Under the pieces are notes generated by a model, which had not been told where the DNA came from, searched no databases, and worked only from the letters and a program-made list of their open reading frames with translations. From an uncultured Acidobacteriia bacterium (GTDB lineage: Bacteria; Acidobacteriota; Terriglobia; Bryobacterales; Bryobacteraceae), in the NCBI GenBank assembly GCA_903851195.1, contig CAINNJ010000006.1:1-64000 (forward strand): a stretch of DNA of 64,000 nt, given 5' to 3'. Shown piece by piece: positions 16,400 to 25,757 of the stretch. Position 1 is the stretch's first letter; every line of letters begins with the position of its first letter. Made by a program: the position numbers and the translations under genes.

Positions 16400-17836
16400 A
16401 TGAAAAGAATCCTGAGTGTTTTTCTGGTTGTTCTCCCGCTGGGGGCGCAGGGGCCGGCCGCTCCGGCGACGCAGGCGCTTTCCGGCGTGGTGCGGCTGAA
16501 TAAGCTGCCGATCTCGGAGGAAGTGCTGCAGGTGAAGCTGCCGCGTCCGGTGGAGCGGCCTTTGTCGAACGGCCTGAAGCTGCTGGTGGTGGAGAGTCAC
16601 CGGGTTCCGAATATCACGCTGCAGATCCGGATTCCGACGGGGGATCTGCGGAATCCGCCGGAACTGCTGGGGCTTTCCGATGCGACGGCGGCGCTGATCC
16701 GGCTGGGCACGAAGACGATGAATGCGAAGGCGATCGCGGACCGGCTGGCGGACCTGGGCGCGACGTTGTCGATCGGTTCGGGGCAGGACAGCGGGACGAT
16801 TTTTGTGAGTGCGATGACGGAGAATTTCGACGGGGCGCTGGCGCTGCTGACGGACGTGCTGCTGAATCCGACGTTTCCGGAAGATGAGTTTGTGAAGTGG
16901 AAGACGCGGACGAAGGCGCAGCTGGAGCAGATGCAGAGTCAGCCGGGTTTTCTGGCGAACGAAGAGATGCTGAAGGTGCTGTATCCGGACGATTCGCGGC
17001 GGTATGCGCGGCCCACGGTGGCGTCGCTCGACAAGATGACGCGGAACGACGTGGTGGAGCATTACCGGAAGTTCTACGTGCCTTCGGGGCAATGGGCCGG
17101 GATTGCGGGCGACATCACGCCGGCGGAGGCGGTGGCGAAGCTGGAGAAGGCGCTGGGCGGGTGGAAGGGCGGTCCGGTGGCGCGGGTTTCGATGAGTCTG
17201 CCGGAGCCGATTGCGGAGAAGAAGGTGTTTCTGATTCCGCGGCCGAATTCGGTGCAGACGTATTTGATGGTGGTGAACCGGGCGATCGGGCGGCTGAATC
17301 CGGATTATATTCAGTGTCAGGTGATGAACCGGGTGCTGGGGGCGGGGCCGTCGTCGCGGCTGTTCCGGAATATCCGGGAGGAGAAGGGGTACACGTACGG
17401 AATCGGGTCGGGCTTCGCTTCGACGCGGGTGATGAACTACTTCAATGCTTCGACATCGGTGCGGACCGAGGTGACGGAGCCGGCGCTGGCGGAGTTGCTG
17501 CGGGAGTTCCGGGATATACGGGATCGCGCGGTGCCGGCGGCGGAACTGGCGGATGCGCGGAGCGCGATTGTGTCGGGTTTTGTGCTGGGGCTGGAGAGTT
17601 CGTCGGCGGTGCTGAGCCGGTGGATGGAACAGCGGGAGTACGGGCTGCCGGAAGATTACTGGGACACGTATTCGCAGAAGGTCTCGGCCGTGACGGCGGA
17701 GGATGTGCAGCGGGTGGCGAAGAAGTATGTGCCGGCGGAAAATGCGCAGATTATCGCGGTGGGAGATGCGGGGAAGATCGCGGAGTTGCTGAAGAAGTTC
17801 GGGCCGGTGGAGGATGTGGGGGCGGGCGGGAAATAG
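16400..17836 (+). CDS. M16-family partner subunit without HXXEH, exported
   Basis: The ATG at 16400 (MKRILSVFLVVLPLGAQ) was preferred to 16385 because it follows a GGAG site and starts a signal peptide; the product has 478 residues. Both M16 folds are recognisable, but the first domain has no HXXEH (the equivalent helix reads LLGLSDATAALIRLG). The second domain has RNIREEKGYTYGIGSGF, the Arg/Tyr element that holds the substrate carboxyl end in M16 enzymes. With the preceding gene this gives the complementary split known for bacterial M16 heterodimers: one subunit supplies zinc chemistry, the other substrate binding. Confidence 0.92.
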   Translation: MKRILSVFLVVLPLGAQGPAAPATQALSGVVRLNKLPISEEVLQVKLPRPVERPLSNGLKLLVVESHRVPNITLQIRIPTGDLRNPPELLGLSDATAALIRLGTKTMNAKAIADRLADLGATLSIGSGQDSGTIFVSAMTENFDGALALLTDVLLNPTFPEDEFVKWKTRTKAQLEQMQSQPGFLANEEMLKVLYPDDSRRYARPTVASLDKMTRNDVVEHYRKFYVPSGQWAGIAGDITPAEAVAKLEKALGGWKGGPVARVSMSLPEPIAEKKVFLIPRPNSVQTYLMVVNRAIGRLNPDYIQCQVMNRVLGAGPSSRLFRNIREEKGYTYGIGSGFASTRVMNYFNASTSVRTEVTEPALAELLREFRDIRDRAVPAAELADARSAIVSGFVLGLESSSAVLSRWMEQREYGLPEDYWDTYSQKVSAVTAEDVQRVAKKYVPAENAQIIAVGDAGKIAELLKKFGPVEDVGAGGK

Positions 17837-17844
17837 TTTTGGTT

Positions 17845-17871
17845 GTGGGGCAGGTTTACAACCTGCCCCAC
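17845..17871. repeat. Palindromic GTGGGG/CCCCAC repeat, copy A
   Basis: GTGGGGCAGGTT and AACCTGCCCCAC form a perfect 12-bp inverted repeat around a TAC loop, lying between the convergent M16 and aldolase genes. Larger relatives occur at 21387-21431 and 51985-52046. It may also stop transcription from either side, though no T-run follows. Confidence 0.8.
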
Positions 17872-17878
17872 TAGGGCG

Positions 17879-18928
17879 CTATTTCTTTGCGGGGGCCCAG
17901 GGGCCGACTTCCGGTTTGGCTTGGGTGTCTTTGAGATTGCCTAACTCGGCGGCGACGCCGCGGGCGATGGCGGCGGTTTCGCTGCCGTTCTGGAAGCAGG
18001 TGAAGTCCGGACGGTCGCGCCATGCGAAGGGTCCGCAGAGGCGCTTGCCGGCGCCGAGGGCGGCGTCGTGGACGGCGTTGATGAGGCGTTCGTAGTCGGG
18101 CGTGCCCTGTTTGTAGCCGGAGAAGTTGCCGAGGTCGCCGGAGGCGGCGAAGATGGCCGTGACGCCGGGGATGGAAGCGATTTCTGCGGCGTTCTTGACG
18201 CCTTCGATGGTCTCGATCATTTCAATCAGAACGATGTTGTCGTTGGCCGTGTTGCGGTAGCCGCCGGGGACGTTGCCCCACATTTCGAAGGCCTGGCCGC
18301 CGCCGAGACTGCGCTTGCCGAGGGGCGGGAAGAAAGTCCAGTCGCGTCCGGCGGCGCCTTCGGCGGGCGTGTCGACAGTGGGGATGACAACGACGAGGGC
18401 GCCGGCGTCGGTGGCGTGCTGGATTTCGCGCTCATCGGCATAGGCGACGCGCACGCCGGGTACGGCTTTGGCGTTCGGGCAGGCGCGCCACATGCGGGCG
18501 ACGGCTTCCCATTCGTGCGGGTCGTGCTGCATTTCGGTCCAGATGAAGTCGTAGCCGGAGTTGGCCATGGCGCAGTAGATGGCGGGGTCGGTGGAGGCGA
18601 AGACGGTGCCGCCGGTGACTTTCTCGCCGCGCATGAGTTTGAGCTTCACGGGGTTCCAGATTTTGGCGCCGCCGGGAACGTCGTAGTTGGGGCCGTACTT
18701 CCAGGTGGCGGGGTCCACCGGTCCCTGATTGACGCCGCCGGGCAGGGCGTTTTTGATGGCGCCGGTATCTTTCCCTTTGGGCGCGGCGAGCGGGAACTGC
18801 ATTTTGCCGGCGTCGGGGTTGTTCGCGTACGGGTCGGCGGTGGGCGGCGGAGTCTGTCCGGCGGGAACCTGAGCCGAAGCCTGGAACAGCGAGACCGCAA
18901 AAGCCAGTGCAAAGAATTGACGTTTCAT
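17879..18928 (-). CDS. Exported HpcH/HpaI-family aldolase-like protein (paralog 2)
   Basis: 349 residues with a signal peptide (to about residue 19, FQASAQ). The barrel keeps HpcH/HpaI elements: YDFIWTEMQHDPHEWEAV, GALVVVIPTVDTPAEGAAG, the metal-binding Glu region IVLIEMIETIEGVKNA, and FAASGDLGNFSGY with the Asp. It also has WNPVKLKLMRGEKVTGGTV, typical of the family's N-terminal part. It is a paralog of the gene at 1848-2819, and both are predicted to be exported, so this is a lineage feature, not an annotation slip. Residues 20-60 are Pro/Gly-rich and probably a linker. The reaction is unproven. Confidence 0.86.
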   Translation of the reverse strand: MKRQFFALAFAVSLFQASAQVPAGQTPPPTADPYANNPDAGKMQFPLAAPKGKDTGAIKNALPGGVNQGPVDPATWKYGPNYDVPGGAKIWNPVKLKLMRGEKVTGGTVFASTDPAIYCAMANSGYDFIWTEMQHDPHEWEAVARMWRACPNAKAVPGVRVAYADEREIQHATDAGALVVVIPTVDTPAEGAAGRDWTFFPPLGKRSLGGGQAFEMWGNVPGGYRNTANDNIVLIEMIETIEGVKNAAEIASIPGVTAIFAASGDLGNFSGYKQGTPDYERLINAVHDAALGAGKRLCGPFAWRDRPDFTCFQNGSETAAIARGVAAELGNLKDTQAKPEVGPWAPAKK

Positions 18929-19009
18929 CCTGGAAACCCTCTCAAATGACTCGCGAGCTTCCGGCGCGTCCGGAGATCTGATATTGGAGCGTCGCGCGCG
19001 ATCACGGGA

Positions 19010-19015
19010 ATTCTA
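19010..19015 (-). promoter_or_regulatory. Possible -10 element upstream of aldolase paralog 2
   Basis: On the minus strand the hexamer TAGAAT occurs 82 bases before the aldolase start, in the 137-base divergent space shared with the methyltransferase gene. No convincing -35 is seen. Confidence 0.3.
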
Positions 19016-19065
19016 TCAGAAGCGCGCGGGGAAGCGCGGAACGGCTGTGGGATCATGGGCGCTCG

Positions 19066-19665
19066 ATGAGCGCCGCGTGGAACCACAATATTCATTACCA
19101 TGGGCGGATGCTGCGGGCGGTGCCGGCGAATTGCGGTTTGGCGCTGGATGTGGGCTGCGGGTATGGTTTGCTGGCCCGGAAACTGGTGTCGCGGTGCGCG
19201 GGTGTGGTCGGGATCGACAGGGACGCGGCGTGCATTGCAAGCGCGCGGGCTGCGGCCGCAGGCGATTCGCGGATTGAGTTCGTCGAAGGGGATGTTCTGA
19301 CGCACCGGTTCGGGGATCGGTGTTTCGATTTCGTTGTGGCAGTGGCCACACTGCATCATCTGCCGTTGCGGGCGGCGCTGGTTCGGTTCGCGGAACTGTT
19401 GCGGCCGGGCGGGGTGCTGGCGGTGACGGGGCTGTACCGTCCGGAGACAATGACGGATTTCGCGAATGCCTGTGTGGCCTGGCCGGTGAGCCGGGTGCTG
19501 CGGAGCGTGAAGCGGTATGAGGAGATGGGGGCGCCGGTGCAGTTGCCGCGGGAATCGCTTCGGGAAATTCGTTCCGCGTGTGGGTCCGTGCTGCCGGGCG
19601 CGGAGGTGCGGCGGCTGTTGCTCTTCCGGTATTCGCTGGTTTGGAACAAGCCGGCGGCGGGTTAA
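19066..19665 (+). CDS. Class I SAM-dependent methyltransferase
   Basis: 199 residues with a class I methyltransferase core: motif I LDVGCGYGLLARKL (SAM glycine loop), acidic residue at the end of strand 2 in VVGIDRDAACI, FVEGDVL before the catalytic strand, FDFVVAVATLHHLPL, and the LRPGGVLAVTGL motif. The arrangement matches the Methyltransf_11/25 group, which acts on small molecules or lipids; the substrate cannot be told. Residues 150-165 (VAWPVSRVLRSVKRYEEM) may be a substrate-entry helix. The stop overlaps the stop of the convergent GyrI-like gene by four bases. Confidence 0.9.
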   Translation: MSAAWNHNIHYHGRMLRAVPANCGLALDVGCGYGLLARKLVSRCAGVVGIDRDAACIASARAAAAGDSRIEFVEGDVLTHRFGDRCFDFVVAVATLHHLPLRAALVRFAELLRPGGVLAVTGLYRPETMTDFANACVAWPVSRVLRSVKRYEEMGAPVQLPRESLREIRSACGSVLPGAEVRRLLLFRYSLVWNKPAAG

Positions 19666-20144
19666 CGCACGTGCAGGGTCAGGGGCCGGTTGAGTTCCGT
19701 GCGGAAGGCAGCCGAGTCTTTCGTGGATTCGGGTCCCACCAGGTAACATTCCCAGAAATCGAGCAGACCGGGTTCGGGCGTGTGGCCGTTGGCGGTGAGC
19801 CAGGCTTCGAACTCTCCCCAGCCTGCGCCGAGGCCTTCGTAGGGTCCCTGATAGACGGCACGGGCCAGGGTCGCGCCAGGGAGGGTGCTGTTCGTTACGC
19901 GGCCCGCGGGTTTCACGGTGGCGGCGACGGGCAGGGCGATCTCGAAGTCGAAATTTTCGGCGGGGCGGCGGAAGTGGCGGGTCAGCCAGGGTCCGGTGGG
20001 TTTGACGCCCTGAGCGGCCAGTTCCCGGTAGAGTTCCTGGAGACCCGGTCCCATGATGTTGCGGATTTCCACGCTGGGGACGATCAGACGGATCACGGCG
20101 GTGAGTTGGGTGTCGGTCTGGATGATTTGCGGGTTTTCGAGCAT
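19662..20144 (-). CDS. GyrI-like effector-binding domain protein
   Basis: A 160-residue stand-alone protein with two SHS2-type halves, the GyrI/AraC effector-binding fold. Residues 10-30 (TQLTAVIRLIVPSVEIRNIM), FDFEIALPVA and TLARAVYQGPYEGLGAGWGEFEAWL are the usual landmarks, followed by FWECYLVGPES. There is no DNA-binding helix-turn-helix. Stand-alone members bind small hydrophobic or cationic compounds, and some hydrolyse them. The gene is divergent from the molybdoenzyme gene by 49 bases. Its function is not predictable beyond ligand binding. Confidence 0.85.
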   Translation of the reverse strand: MLENPQIIQTDTQLTAVIRLIVPSVEIRNIMGPGLQELYRELAAQGVKPTGPWLTRHFRRPAENFDFEIALPVAATVKPAGRVTNSTLPGATLARAVYQGPYEGLGAGWGEFEAWLTANGHTPEPGLLDFWECYLVGPESTKDSAAFRTELNRPLTLHVR

Positions 20145-20160
20145 GGCACGGTTTCTACGT

Positions 20161-20166
20161 TAGAAT
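20161..20166 (+). promoter_or_regulatory. Possible -10 element of the molybdoenzyme gene
   Basis: TAGAAT lies 28 bases before the ATG at 20194, in the 49-base divergent gap; a GGAGGA ribosome-binding site follows. The -35 is not recognisable. Confidence 0.35.
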
Positions 20167-20193
20167 CTCACAAAGGACCGGAGGACGACACAG

Positions 20194-21360
20194 ATGTCCC
20201 AAACGATAACGCGCAGAGAAACGATGAGGAAAGGCCTGACGGCGGCGGGGCTGCTGGCATTGCTTCCGGAGGGCGTGCTGCCGGCGTTTGCGGAGGGCGA
20301 GACGCTGGTGCCGTTCACGGATCTTCCGGCGAACTTCAATCCGTCGCCGAGTCCGGAACGGCGGACGCTGGATGTGCGGAAGATCGACGGGCCCTATACG
20401 CCGAAGGATCAGTTCTTCACGACGCAGCATTACGGGCATCCGGTGGTGGATCCGGCGACGTTTGCGCTGAAGATCACGGGTCTGGTGGAGCGGCCGAAAT
20501 CGTTCTCGCTGGCGGAACTGCAGAAGATGAAGAGCACGGAGATGGCGATCGGCTTCGAGTGCTCCGGCAACCGGCGTCCGCTGCAGGGGCTGGCGGGGAA
20601 CGCGAAGTGGACGGGGTTGCCGCTGCGGACCGTGCTCGATCTGGCGGGCGTGAAGCCGGCGGCGCGCGAGTTCGTGTTCTTCGGGGCGGACCACCAGGAA
20701 GAAGACGTGGATTTCCGCGGGACGATCAGTAAAGTGGACCAGCAGTTCGGGCGCAGTTTGTCGCGGGAACAGGCGTTGTCGCGCGAGCCGATGCTGGCGT
20801 GGGCGCTGAACGGAGAGCCGCTGACGAAGAGCCAGGGGGCTCCGCTGCGGCTGATGGTGCCGGGCTGGTATGGCGTTGCGAACGTGAAGTGGCTGGCGGG
20901 GATCCATGCGCAGGAGGATCAGTACCTGGGCAAGTTTCAGGCGCGCTGGTACCGGACGCTGCGGGGCGAGACGATCGGCGGCGAGACGAAGTGGACCGAG
21001 ACGGCGATTACGAAGATGCAGCTGAAGTCCTTCGTGGCGCGGGTGACGAAAGAGGGCGGCGCGCATAAGGTGCTGGGCGTGGTGCTGAACGACGGCACGC
21101 CGATTAAGTCCGTGGAAGTGAAGGTGGACGACGGGCCGTGGCAGCCGGCGAAGCTGGATCCGGCAACTACGGGGAAATATTCGTGGAAGCTCTTCACGTA
21201 TACGTGGCAGGGCGCGACGCCGGGGGCGCATACGGTGGTTTCCCGGGTGACGGATATTACGGGAAAAGTGCAGCCGACGGCGGACGATCTGGCGACGAAA
21301 AAGACGTTTCTTGAGGATAATTCGCAGTTTCCGCGGAAGCTGACGATTCCGGAAGCGTAG
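20194..21360 (+). CDS. Sulfite-oxidase-family molybdopterin oxidoreductase, Tat-exported
   Basis: 388 residues. The N-terminus has a twin-arginine signal (TRRETMRKGLTAAGLLALL). The oxidoreductase molybdopterin-binding domain follows, with the Mo-ligand Cys in FECSGNRRPLQGLAG and further cofactor contacts in GAPLRLMVPGWYGVANVKWL. The C-terminal quarter is the Mo-co dimerisation domain (VLNDGTPIKSVEVKVDDGPW, TVVSRVTDITGKVQP). The protein would oxidise sulfite or a related substrate in the periplasm, passing electrons to a cytochrome. There is no haem domain or adjacent dedicated cytochrome gene, so the electron acceptor is unknown. Confidence 0.93.
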   Translation: MSQTITRRETMRKGLTAAGLLALLPEGVLPAFAEGETLVPFTDLPANFNPSPSPERRTLDVRKIDGPYTPKDQFFTTQHYGHPVVDPATFALKITGLVERPKSFSLAELQKMKSTEMAIGFECSGNRRPLQGLAGNAKWTGLPLRTVLDLAGVKPAAREFVFFGADHQEEDVDFRGTISKVDQQFGRSLSREQALSREPMLAWALNGEPLTKSQGAPLRLMVPGWYGVANVKWLAGIHAQEDQYLGKFQARWYRTLRGETIGGETKWTETAITKMQLKSFVARVTKEGGAHKVLGVVLNDGTPIKSVEVKVDDGPWQPAKLDPATTGKYSWKLFTYTWQGATPGAHTVVSRVTDITGKVQPTADDLATKKTFLEDNSQFPRKLTIPEA

Positions 21361-21386
21361 CAGTTTCTTTGGTGAGCGGCATGATG

Positions 21387-21431
21387 GCGCCGGTTACCAA
21401 CCGGCGCGCGGATTACCAATCCGCCCCACAT
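21387..21431. repeat. Palindromic repeat, copy B (two adjacent hairpins)
   Basis: GCGCCGGTT/AACCGGCGC around ACC is followed directly by GCGGATT/AATCCGC, also around ACC, and then CCCACATT. The order, the loops and the end match copy C at 51985-52046. It lies between the molybdoenzyme gene and nhaA. Confidence 0.78.
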
Positions 21432-21468
21432 TCGCATTACACGGCGACGCGGCTGAAATAATGGATGT

Positions 21469-22809
21469 TTGGTGAAAGCCCGCCGAATCCTCCCCGAAAA
21501 CACTCCGATCCTGCGATTGGTGCGGCCTTTCCAGGAATTCGCCGGACAGGAAACATCCGGCGGAATCCTGCTGCTCGCATGCACCGTGATGGCGCTGGTC
21601 TGGGCCAATTCGCCCTGGGCGCACCTGTACACGGCTTTGTGGCACACGCCTTTTACCGTGGGTCTGGGTCATTGGACGATGAGCCACGAGCTTCATTTCT
21701 GGGTCAATGACGCCCTGATGGCCGTGTTCTTTTTCGTGGTCGGTCTGGAAATCAAGCGGGAACTGCTGGCCGGGGAACTGGCTTCACCGCGTCAGGCCGC
21801 GCTGCCGATTCTGGCAGCGCTGGGGGGTGTGCTGGTGCCGGCGCTTTTGTACACGTCGCTCAACGCGAACGGAGCGGGATCGCGCGGCTGGGGGATCCCG
21901 ATGGCCACGGATATCGCCTTCGCGATCGGCGTGATGGCGCTGCTCGGCGACCGCGTGCCGCTAGGTCTCAAGGTATTCCTGACCGCTCTGGCGATTGTGG
22001 ACGACATCGTGGCCGTGCTGGTGATCGCGGTGTTCTACACGGAAAACCTCGCGTGGGGCGCCTTGGGTATCGCAGCGCTGTGTCTGGTGGTGGCGGTTGC
22101 GGCGAACCGGCTGGGAGTCCGGCATCCGCTGCCCTATGCATTCCTCGGAGCGGTGTTGTGGATTACGGTGCTGCAGTCGGGCGTCCATGCCACCATAGCC
22201 GGCGTGCTGCTGGCGTTCGCGATTCCGAGCCGCACCGCGATCAACCAGCGGGCGTTTCTGGGGCACAGCCGCGCGGTGCTCGACCATTTCGAGAGAGCCT
22301 CGCTGACCGCGCCCTTCGACGTTCTGGGGGACATCGAGCAGCAAACCGCGATCGACGCGCTGGAGGACGCGTGTGAAAAAGTTCAGCCGCCGCTACACCG
22401 GCTGGAGCAGGCGCTGCATCCGTGGGTGACGTTTGTGATTATGCCGCTGTTCGCGCTGGCGAACGCGGGCGTCGGGTTGTCCGGCGATTTGGGCAGCATG
22501 GTGCGGCAGCCGGTTACTCTGGGCGTCGCGCTGGGGCTGTTGCTGGGCAAGCCGATCGGGGTGACGCTGGCTTCCTGGCTGGCGGTGCGGCTGCGCCTCG
22601 CGTCGCTTCCGGAAAACGTCTCGTGGAAGCACATTCACGGAGCGGGATGGCTGGCGGGGATCGGATTCACGATGGCGCTGTTCATGACCGGTCTGGCTTT
22701 TACCGATGACGCGCACCTGACGGCGGCGAAGCTCGGCATTCTGGGGGCGTCGATGTGCGCGGGAACCATCGGGTCGGCAATCCTGGTGCGGATTCCGCGA
22801 ACTAAGTAG
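21469..22809 (+). CDS. nhaA: Na+/H+ antiporter NhaA
   Basis: The protein exchanges two protons for one sodium ion across the inner membrane. It has 446 residues with about 12 membrane segments. Family landmarks are FVVGLEIKRELLAGEL in segment 3, WGIPMATDIAFAIGVMALLG, and FLTALAIVDDIVAVLVIAVFY, where the Asp pair is the ion-binding site. WLAGIGFTMALFMTGLAF lies near the end. No ATG is available at the right place, so the start is TTG 21469 or GTG 21472; neither has a strong ribosome-binding site. The gene is alone, preceded by a palindromic repeat. Confidence 0.95.
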   Translation: MVKARRILPENTPILRLVRPFQEFAGQETSGGILLLACTVMALVWANSPWAHLYTALWHTPFTVGLGHWTMSHELHFWVNDALMAVFFFVVGLEIKRELLAGELASPRQAALPILAALGGVLVPALLYTSLNANGAGSRGWGIPMATDIAFAIGVMALLGDRVPLGLKVFLTALAIVDDIVAVLVIAVFYTENLAWGALGIAALCLVVAVAANRLGVRHPLPYAFLGAVLWITVLQSGVHATIAGVLLAFAIPSRTAINQRAFLGHSRAVLDHFERASLTAPFDVLGDIEQQTAIDALEDACEKVQPPLHRLEQALHPWVTFVIMPLFALANAGVGLSGDLGSMVRQPVTLGVALGLLLGKPIGVTLASWLAVRLRLASLPENVSWKHIHGAGWLAGIGFTMALFMTGLAFTDDAHLTAAKLGILGASMCAGTIGSAILVRIPRTK

Positions 22810-22812
22810 CTT

Positions 22813-22846
22813 CGGGGCACGGAAAGCGGCGGGGCACGGAAAGCGG
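22813..22846. repeat. Perfect 17-bp tandem repeat upstream of purQ
   Basis: CGGGGCACGGAAAGCGG occurs twice head to tail in the 63-base gap between nhaA and purQ. It could be a replication slippage product or a double binding site for a regulator of the purine genes. Confidence 0.9.
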
Positions 22847-22872
22847 CTCTTGCTAAACTGGAGCTTCCCTAC

Positions 22873-23547
22873 ATGAAAGTCGGCGTCATCGTTTTTCCGG
22901 GCAGTAACTGCGACCACGATGCGTGGTATGCGATTCGTCACAACCTGAAGAGCGAGGCCGAGTTTATCTGGCACGACTCCCCCACGCTTGGCGACGTGGA
23001 CGCGGTGATTCTTCCCGGCGGGTTTTCCTACGGCGACTATCTCCGGTGTGGCGCGATTGCGCGTTTTTCGCCCGTGATGCAGGCGGTGAAGAAGTTCGCC
23101 GCGGATGGCGGGCTGGTGCTGGGCATCTGCAACGGCTTCCAGATTCTGGTGGAGGCGGGGCTGCTGCCGGGCGCGCTGCTGCGGAATCAGGAACTGAAGT
23201 TCATCTGCAAAGAAGTGGGGCTGCGCACGGAGACGAAGAACTCGCCGTTCACGTCGAAGCTGCTGGTGGGGCAGGTGATTTATGTGCCCATCGCGCACGG
23301 CGAAGGGCAGTACTTCGCGGACGCGCGGACGCTGGACGAACTGGAAGCGGAAGACCGCGTGGCCTTCAGGTATATGAAGAACCCGAACGGGTCGGCGCGC
23401 GATATCGCGGGGATTCTGAACCGCGGGCGGAACGTGCTCGGCATGATGCCGCACCCGGAGCGGGCGTGCGACGCGCTCATGGGCTCGACGGACGGGCTGT
23501 CCATCTTTGAATCCATGTTTTCAAACACCCCGGTCCTCACGAAATGA
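22873..23547 (+). CDS. purQ: Phosphoribosylformylglycinamidine synthase, glutaminase subunit
   Basis: PurQ releases ammonia from glutamine for the fourth step of purine synthesis. The 224 residues form a class I glutamine amidotransferase: GSNCDHD near the start, [16 protein letters not shown], the nucleophile Cys in [19 protein letters not shown], and the His-Glu pair in [10 protein letters not shown]. The start ATG has a GGAG site. The stop overlaps the purL start by four bases (ATGA), giving coupled translation with the ATP-using subunit. Confidence 0.97.
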   Translation: MKVGVIVFPGSNCDHDAWYAIRHNLKSEAEFIWHDSPTLGDVDAVILPGGFSYGDYLRCGAIARFSPVMQAVKKFAADGGLVLGICNGFQILVEAGLLPGALLRNQELKFICKEVGLRTETKNSPFTSKLLVGQVIYVPIAHGEGQYFADARTLDELEAEDRVAFRYMKNPNGSARDIAGILNRGRNVLGMMPHPERACDALMGSTDGLSIFESMFSNTPVLTK

Positions 23548-25757
23548 CCATTACCCCGGAGCTGATCGCTCAGCACCAACTGACGCAGGGCGAGTACGAC
23601 AAGATCGTTTCGCTGCTGGGCCGCGAGCCGAGTTACACCGAACTGGGTGTTTTCAGCGTGATGTGGAGCGAGCACTGCTCGTACAAGAGCTCGCGCATCC
23701 ATCTGAAGAAGCTGCCGACCACGGGCAAGTACGTGGTGCAGGGGCCGGGCGAGAATGCCGGCGTGATCGGGATCGGCGACGGCTGGGTGATCGCGTTCAA
23801 GATCGAGTCGCACAACCATCCGAGTTATATCGAGCCGTTTCAGGGCGCGGCGACGGGCGTCGGCGGGATTCTGCGCGACATCTTCACGATGGGCGCGCGG
23901 CCCATCGCGGTGATGGATTCGCTGCGGTTCGGGCCGTTGAAATCGGCGCACGCGCAGCGGATCGTGACCGGCGTGGTGAGCGGGATTGCGCATTACGGCA
24001 ACTGCTTCGGCGTGCCGACGGTGGGCGGCGAGTGCGTGTTCGAGGAGTGCTACGCGGGCAATCCGCTGGTGAATGTGTTCGCGCTGGGTGTGTGCAAGGA
24101 AGACGAGATCTTCTATGCGCGGGCGTCGGGCATCGGCAACCCGGTGATTTACGTGGGCGCGAAGACGGGGCGCGACGGCATTCACGGGGCGTCGATGGCG
24201 AGCGCGGAGTTCACGGAGGAATCGAAGCAGAAGCGGCCGAACGTGCAGGTGGGCGATCCGTTTCTGGAAAAGCTGCTGCTTGAAGCCTGTATCGAAGCGA
24301 TGAAGACGGGCGCGATTGTCGCGATTCAGGACATGGGCGCGGCGGGGCTGACGTCGAGTTCGTGCGAGATGGGCAGCCGCGGGGGCGTCGGGATCGATAT
24401 CGATCTGGATCTGGTGCCGCAGCGCGAGCGCGGCATGACGGCGTATGAGATGTTGCTGTCCGAATCCCAGGAGCGCATGCTGCTGGTGGCGGAAAAGGGC
24501 AGGGAAGAGGAAGTTTTCCAGGTGTTCCGCAAGTGGGGCCTGGACGCGGTGACCATCGGGGTGGTGACGCCGGACGGGAAGCTGCGGATCCGGCATCAGG
24601 GCAGTGTGGTGGCGGAGATCCCGAACCCGGCGCTGGCGGATGAAGCGCCGAAGTACGACCGTCCGCACGATGTGAAACCGTTCCGGAAAGCCCCGCTGGA
24701 AGGTCCGGCGGAGATTCCGGCTTCGGCCGATCTGAATGCGGATCTGGTGCGGCTGGTGGGGTCGCCGGATCTGTGTTCGAAGCGCTGGATCTGGGAGCAG
24801 TATGACTACCAGGTGCGCACGAACACGCTGGCGGGGCCGGGTTCCGATGCGGCGGTGGTGCGGATCAAGGAGACGGATCAGTCGGTAGCGATGTCGCTCG
24901 ACGGAAATGGCCGCTACTGCTATCTGGATCCGCGGGAAGGCGCGAAGCTGGCGGTGGCGGAGTGCTGCCGGAATTTATCGACGACGGGCGCGATTCCGGT
25001 GGCGGCGACGAATAACCTGAACTTCGGGAATCCGGAACGGCCGGAGATTATGGCGCAGTTGGTGGAGGCGATCGAGGGCATCGCCGAGGCCTGCGCGCAT
25101 TTCGAGACGCCGATCACGGGCGGCAACGTGAGTCTGTACAACGAAACGCTGGGCGAGGGGATTTACCCGACGCCGGTGCTGGGCATTATCGGGCTGATGA
25201 AGACCGCTGCGCCGGTGCCGGTGGCGTTCCAGCGGGAACAGGCGCATCTGGTGCTGCTGGGCGGCTTCCGGGAAACGGATGCCACGCGGTTCGGATCGAG
25301 CGAGTACGCGAAGGTGATTCTGGGGCAGCTCTGGGGTTTGCCGCCGGCGCTCGACATGGATTACGAGAAGCGCGTGCATGAGGCGATGCGGGAGATTGTG
25401 GCGGCGGGGCTGGCGGAATCGGCGCACGATCTGAGCGATGGCGGTCTGGCGGTGGCGGCGAGCGAAAGCTGCACCGTGGCGGTAGGCGCGAGCATCCAGT
25501 TGAAAGGGAATCAGCGGGCGGAACTGGCGCTGTTCGGCGAAGCGCCGTCGCGGATTCTGATTTCCACGGCCGCTCCGGAACAAATTCAGGAAATTTCGTT
25601 GCGTCACGGGGTGGAAGCCCCGGTCATCGGCGTTACAATGAAGGCGCGGTTACAGATCGGAAACCCCAACCAGATGCTGATCGATCTCGCGACTTCCGAC
25701 CTGAAACGAACGTTCGAGAAAGCACTGCCCGCACTCCTCCTCACAAAACATGTTTGA
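23544..25757 (+). CDS. purL: Phosphoribosylformylglycinamidine synthase, ATP-binding subunit (small PurL)
   Basis: Small-type PurL, 737 residues, converts FGAR to FGAM using ATP and ammonia from PurQ. The AIRS/PurM-like repeats are seen: [14 protein letters not shown] near residue 35, [31 protein letters not shown], and in the second half [11 protein letters not shown] and [17 protein letters not shown]. Small PurL needs the PurS partner, but no purS-sized gene lies beside it. The eight-base overlap with purF indicates one operon purQ-purL-purF. Confidence 0.97.
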   Translation: MTITPELIAQHQLTQGEYDKIVSLLGREPSYTELGVFSVMWSEHCSYKSSRIHLKKLPTTGKYVVQGPGENAGVIGIGDGWVIAFKIESHNHPSYIEPFQGAATGVGGILRDIFTMGARPIAVMDSLRFGPLKSAHAQRIVTGVVSGIAHYGNCFGVPTVGGECVFEECYAGNPLVNVFALGVCKEDEIFYARASGIGNPVIYVGAKTGRDGIHGASMASAEFTEESKQKRPNVQVGDPFLEKLLLEACIEAMKTGAIVAIQDMGAAGLTSSSCEMGSRGGVGIDIDLDLVPQRERGMTAYEMLLSESQERMLLVAEKGREEEVFQVFRKWGLDAVTIGVVTPDGKLRIRHQGSVVAEIPNPALADEAPKYDRPHDVKPFRKAPLEGPAEIPASADLNADLVRLVGSPDLCSKRWIWEQYDYQVRTNTLAGPGSDAAVVRIKETDQSVAMSLDGNGRYCYLDPREGAKLAVAECCRNLSTTGAIPVAATNNLNFGNPERPEIMAQLVEAIEGIAEACAHFETPITGGNVSLYNETLGEGIYPTPVLGIIGLMKTAAPVPVAFQREQAHLVLLGGFRETDATRFGSSEYAKVILGQLWGLPPALDMDYEKRVHEAMREIVAAGLAESAHDLSDGGLAVAASESCTVAVGASIQLKGNQRAELALFGEAPSRILISTAAPEQIQEISLRHGVEAPVIGVTMKARLQIGNPNQMLIDLATSDLKRTFEKALPALLLTKHV

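Noticed and set aside
21387-21468. Possible riboswitch (nhaA-I-like) upstream of nhaA
   Set aside because: The hairpins match palindromic repeat copy C near the TonB receptor, so they are better explained as the repeat; the remaining 37 bases have no recognisable conserved core.
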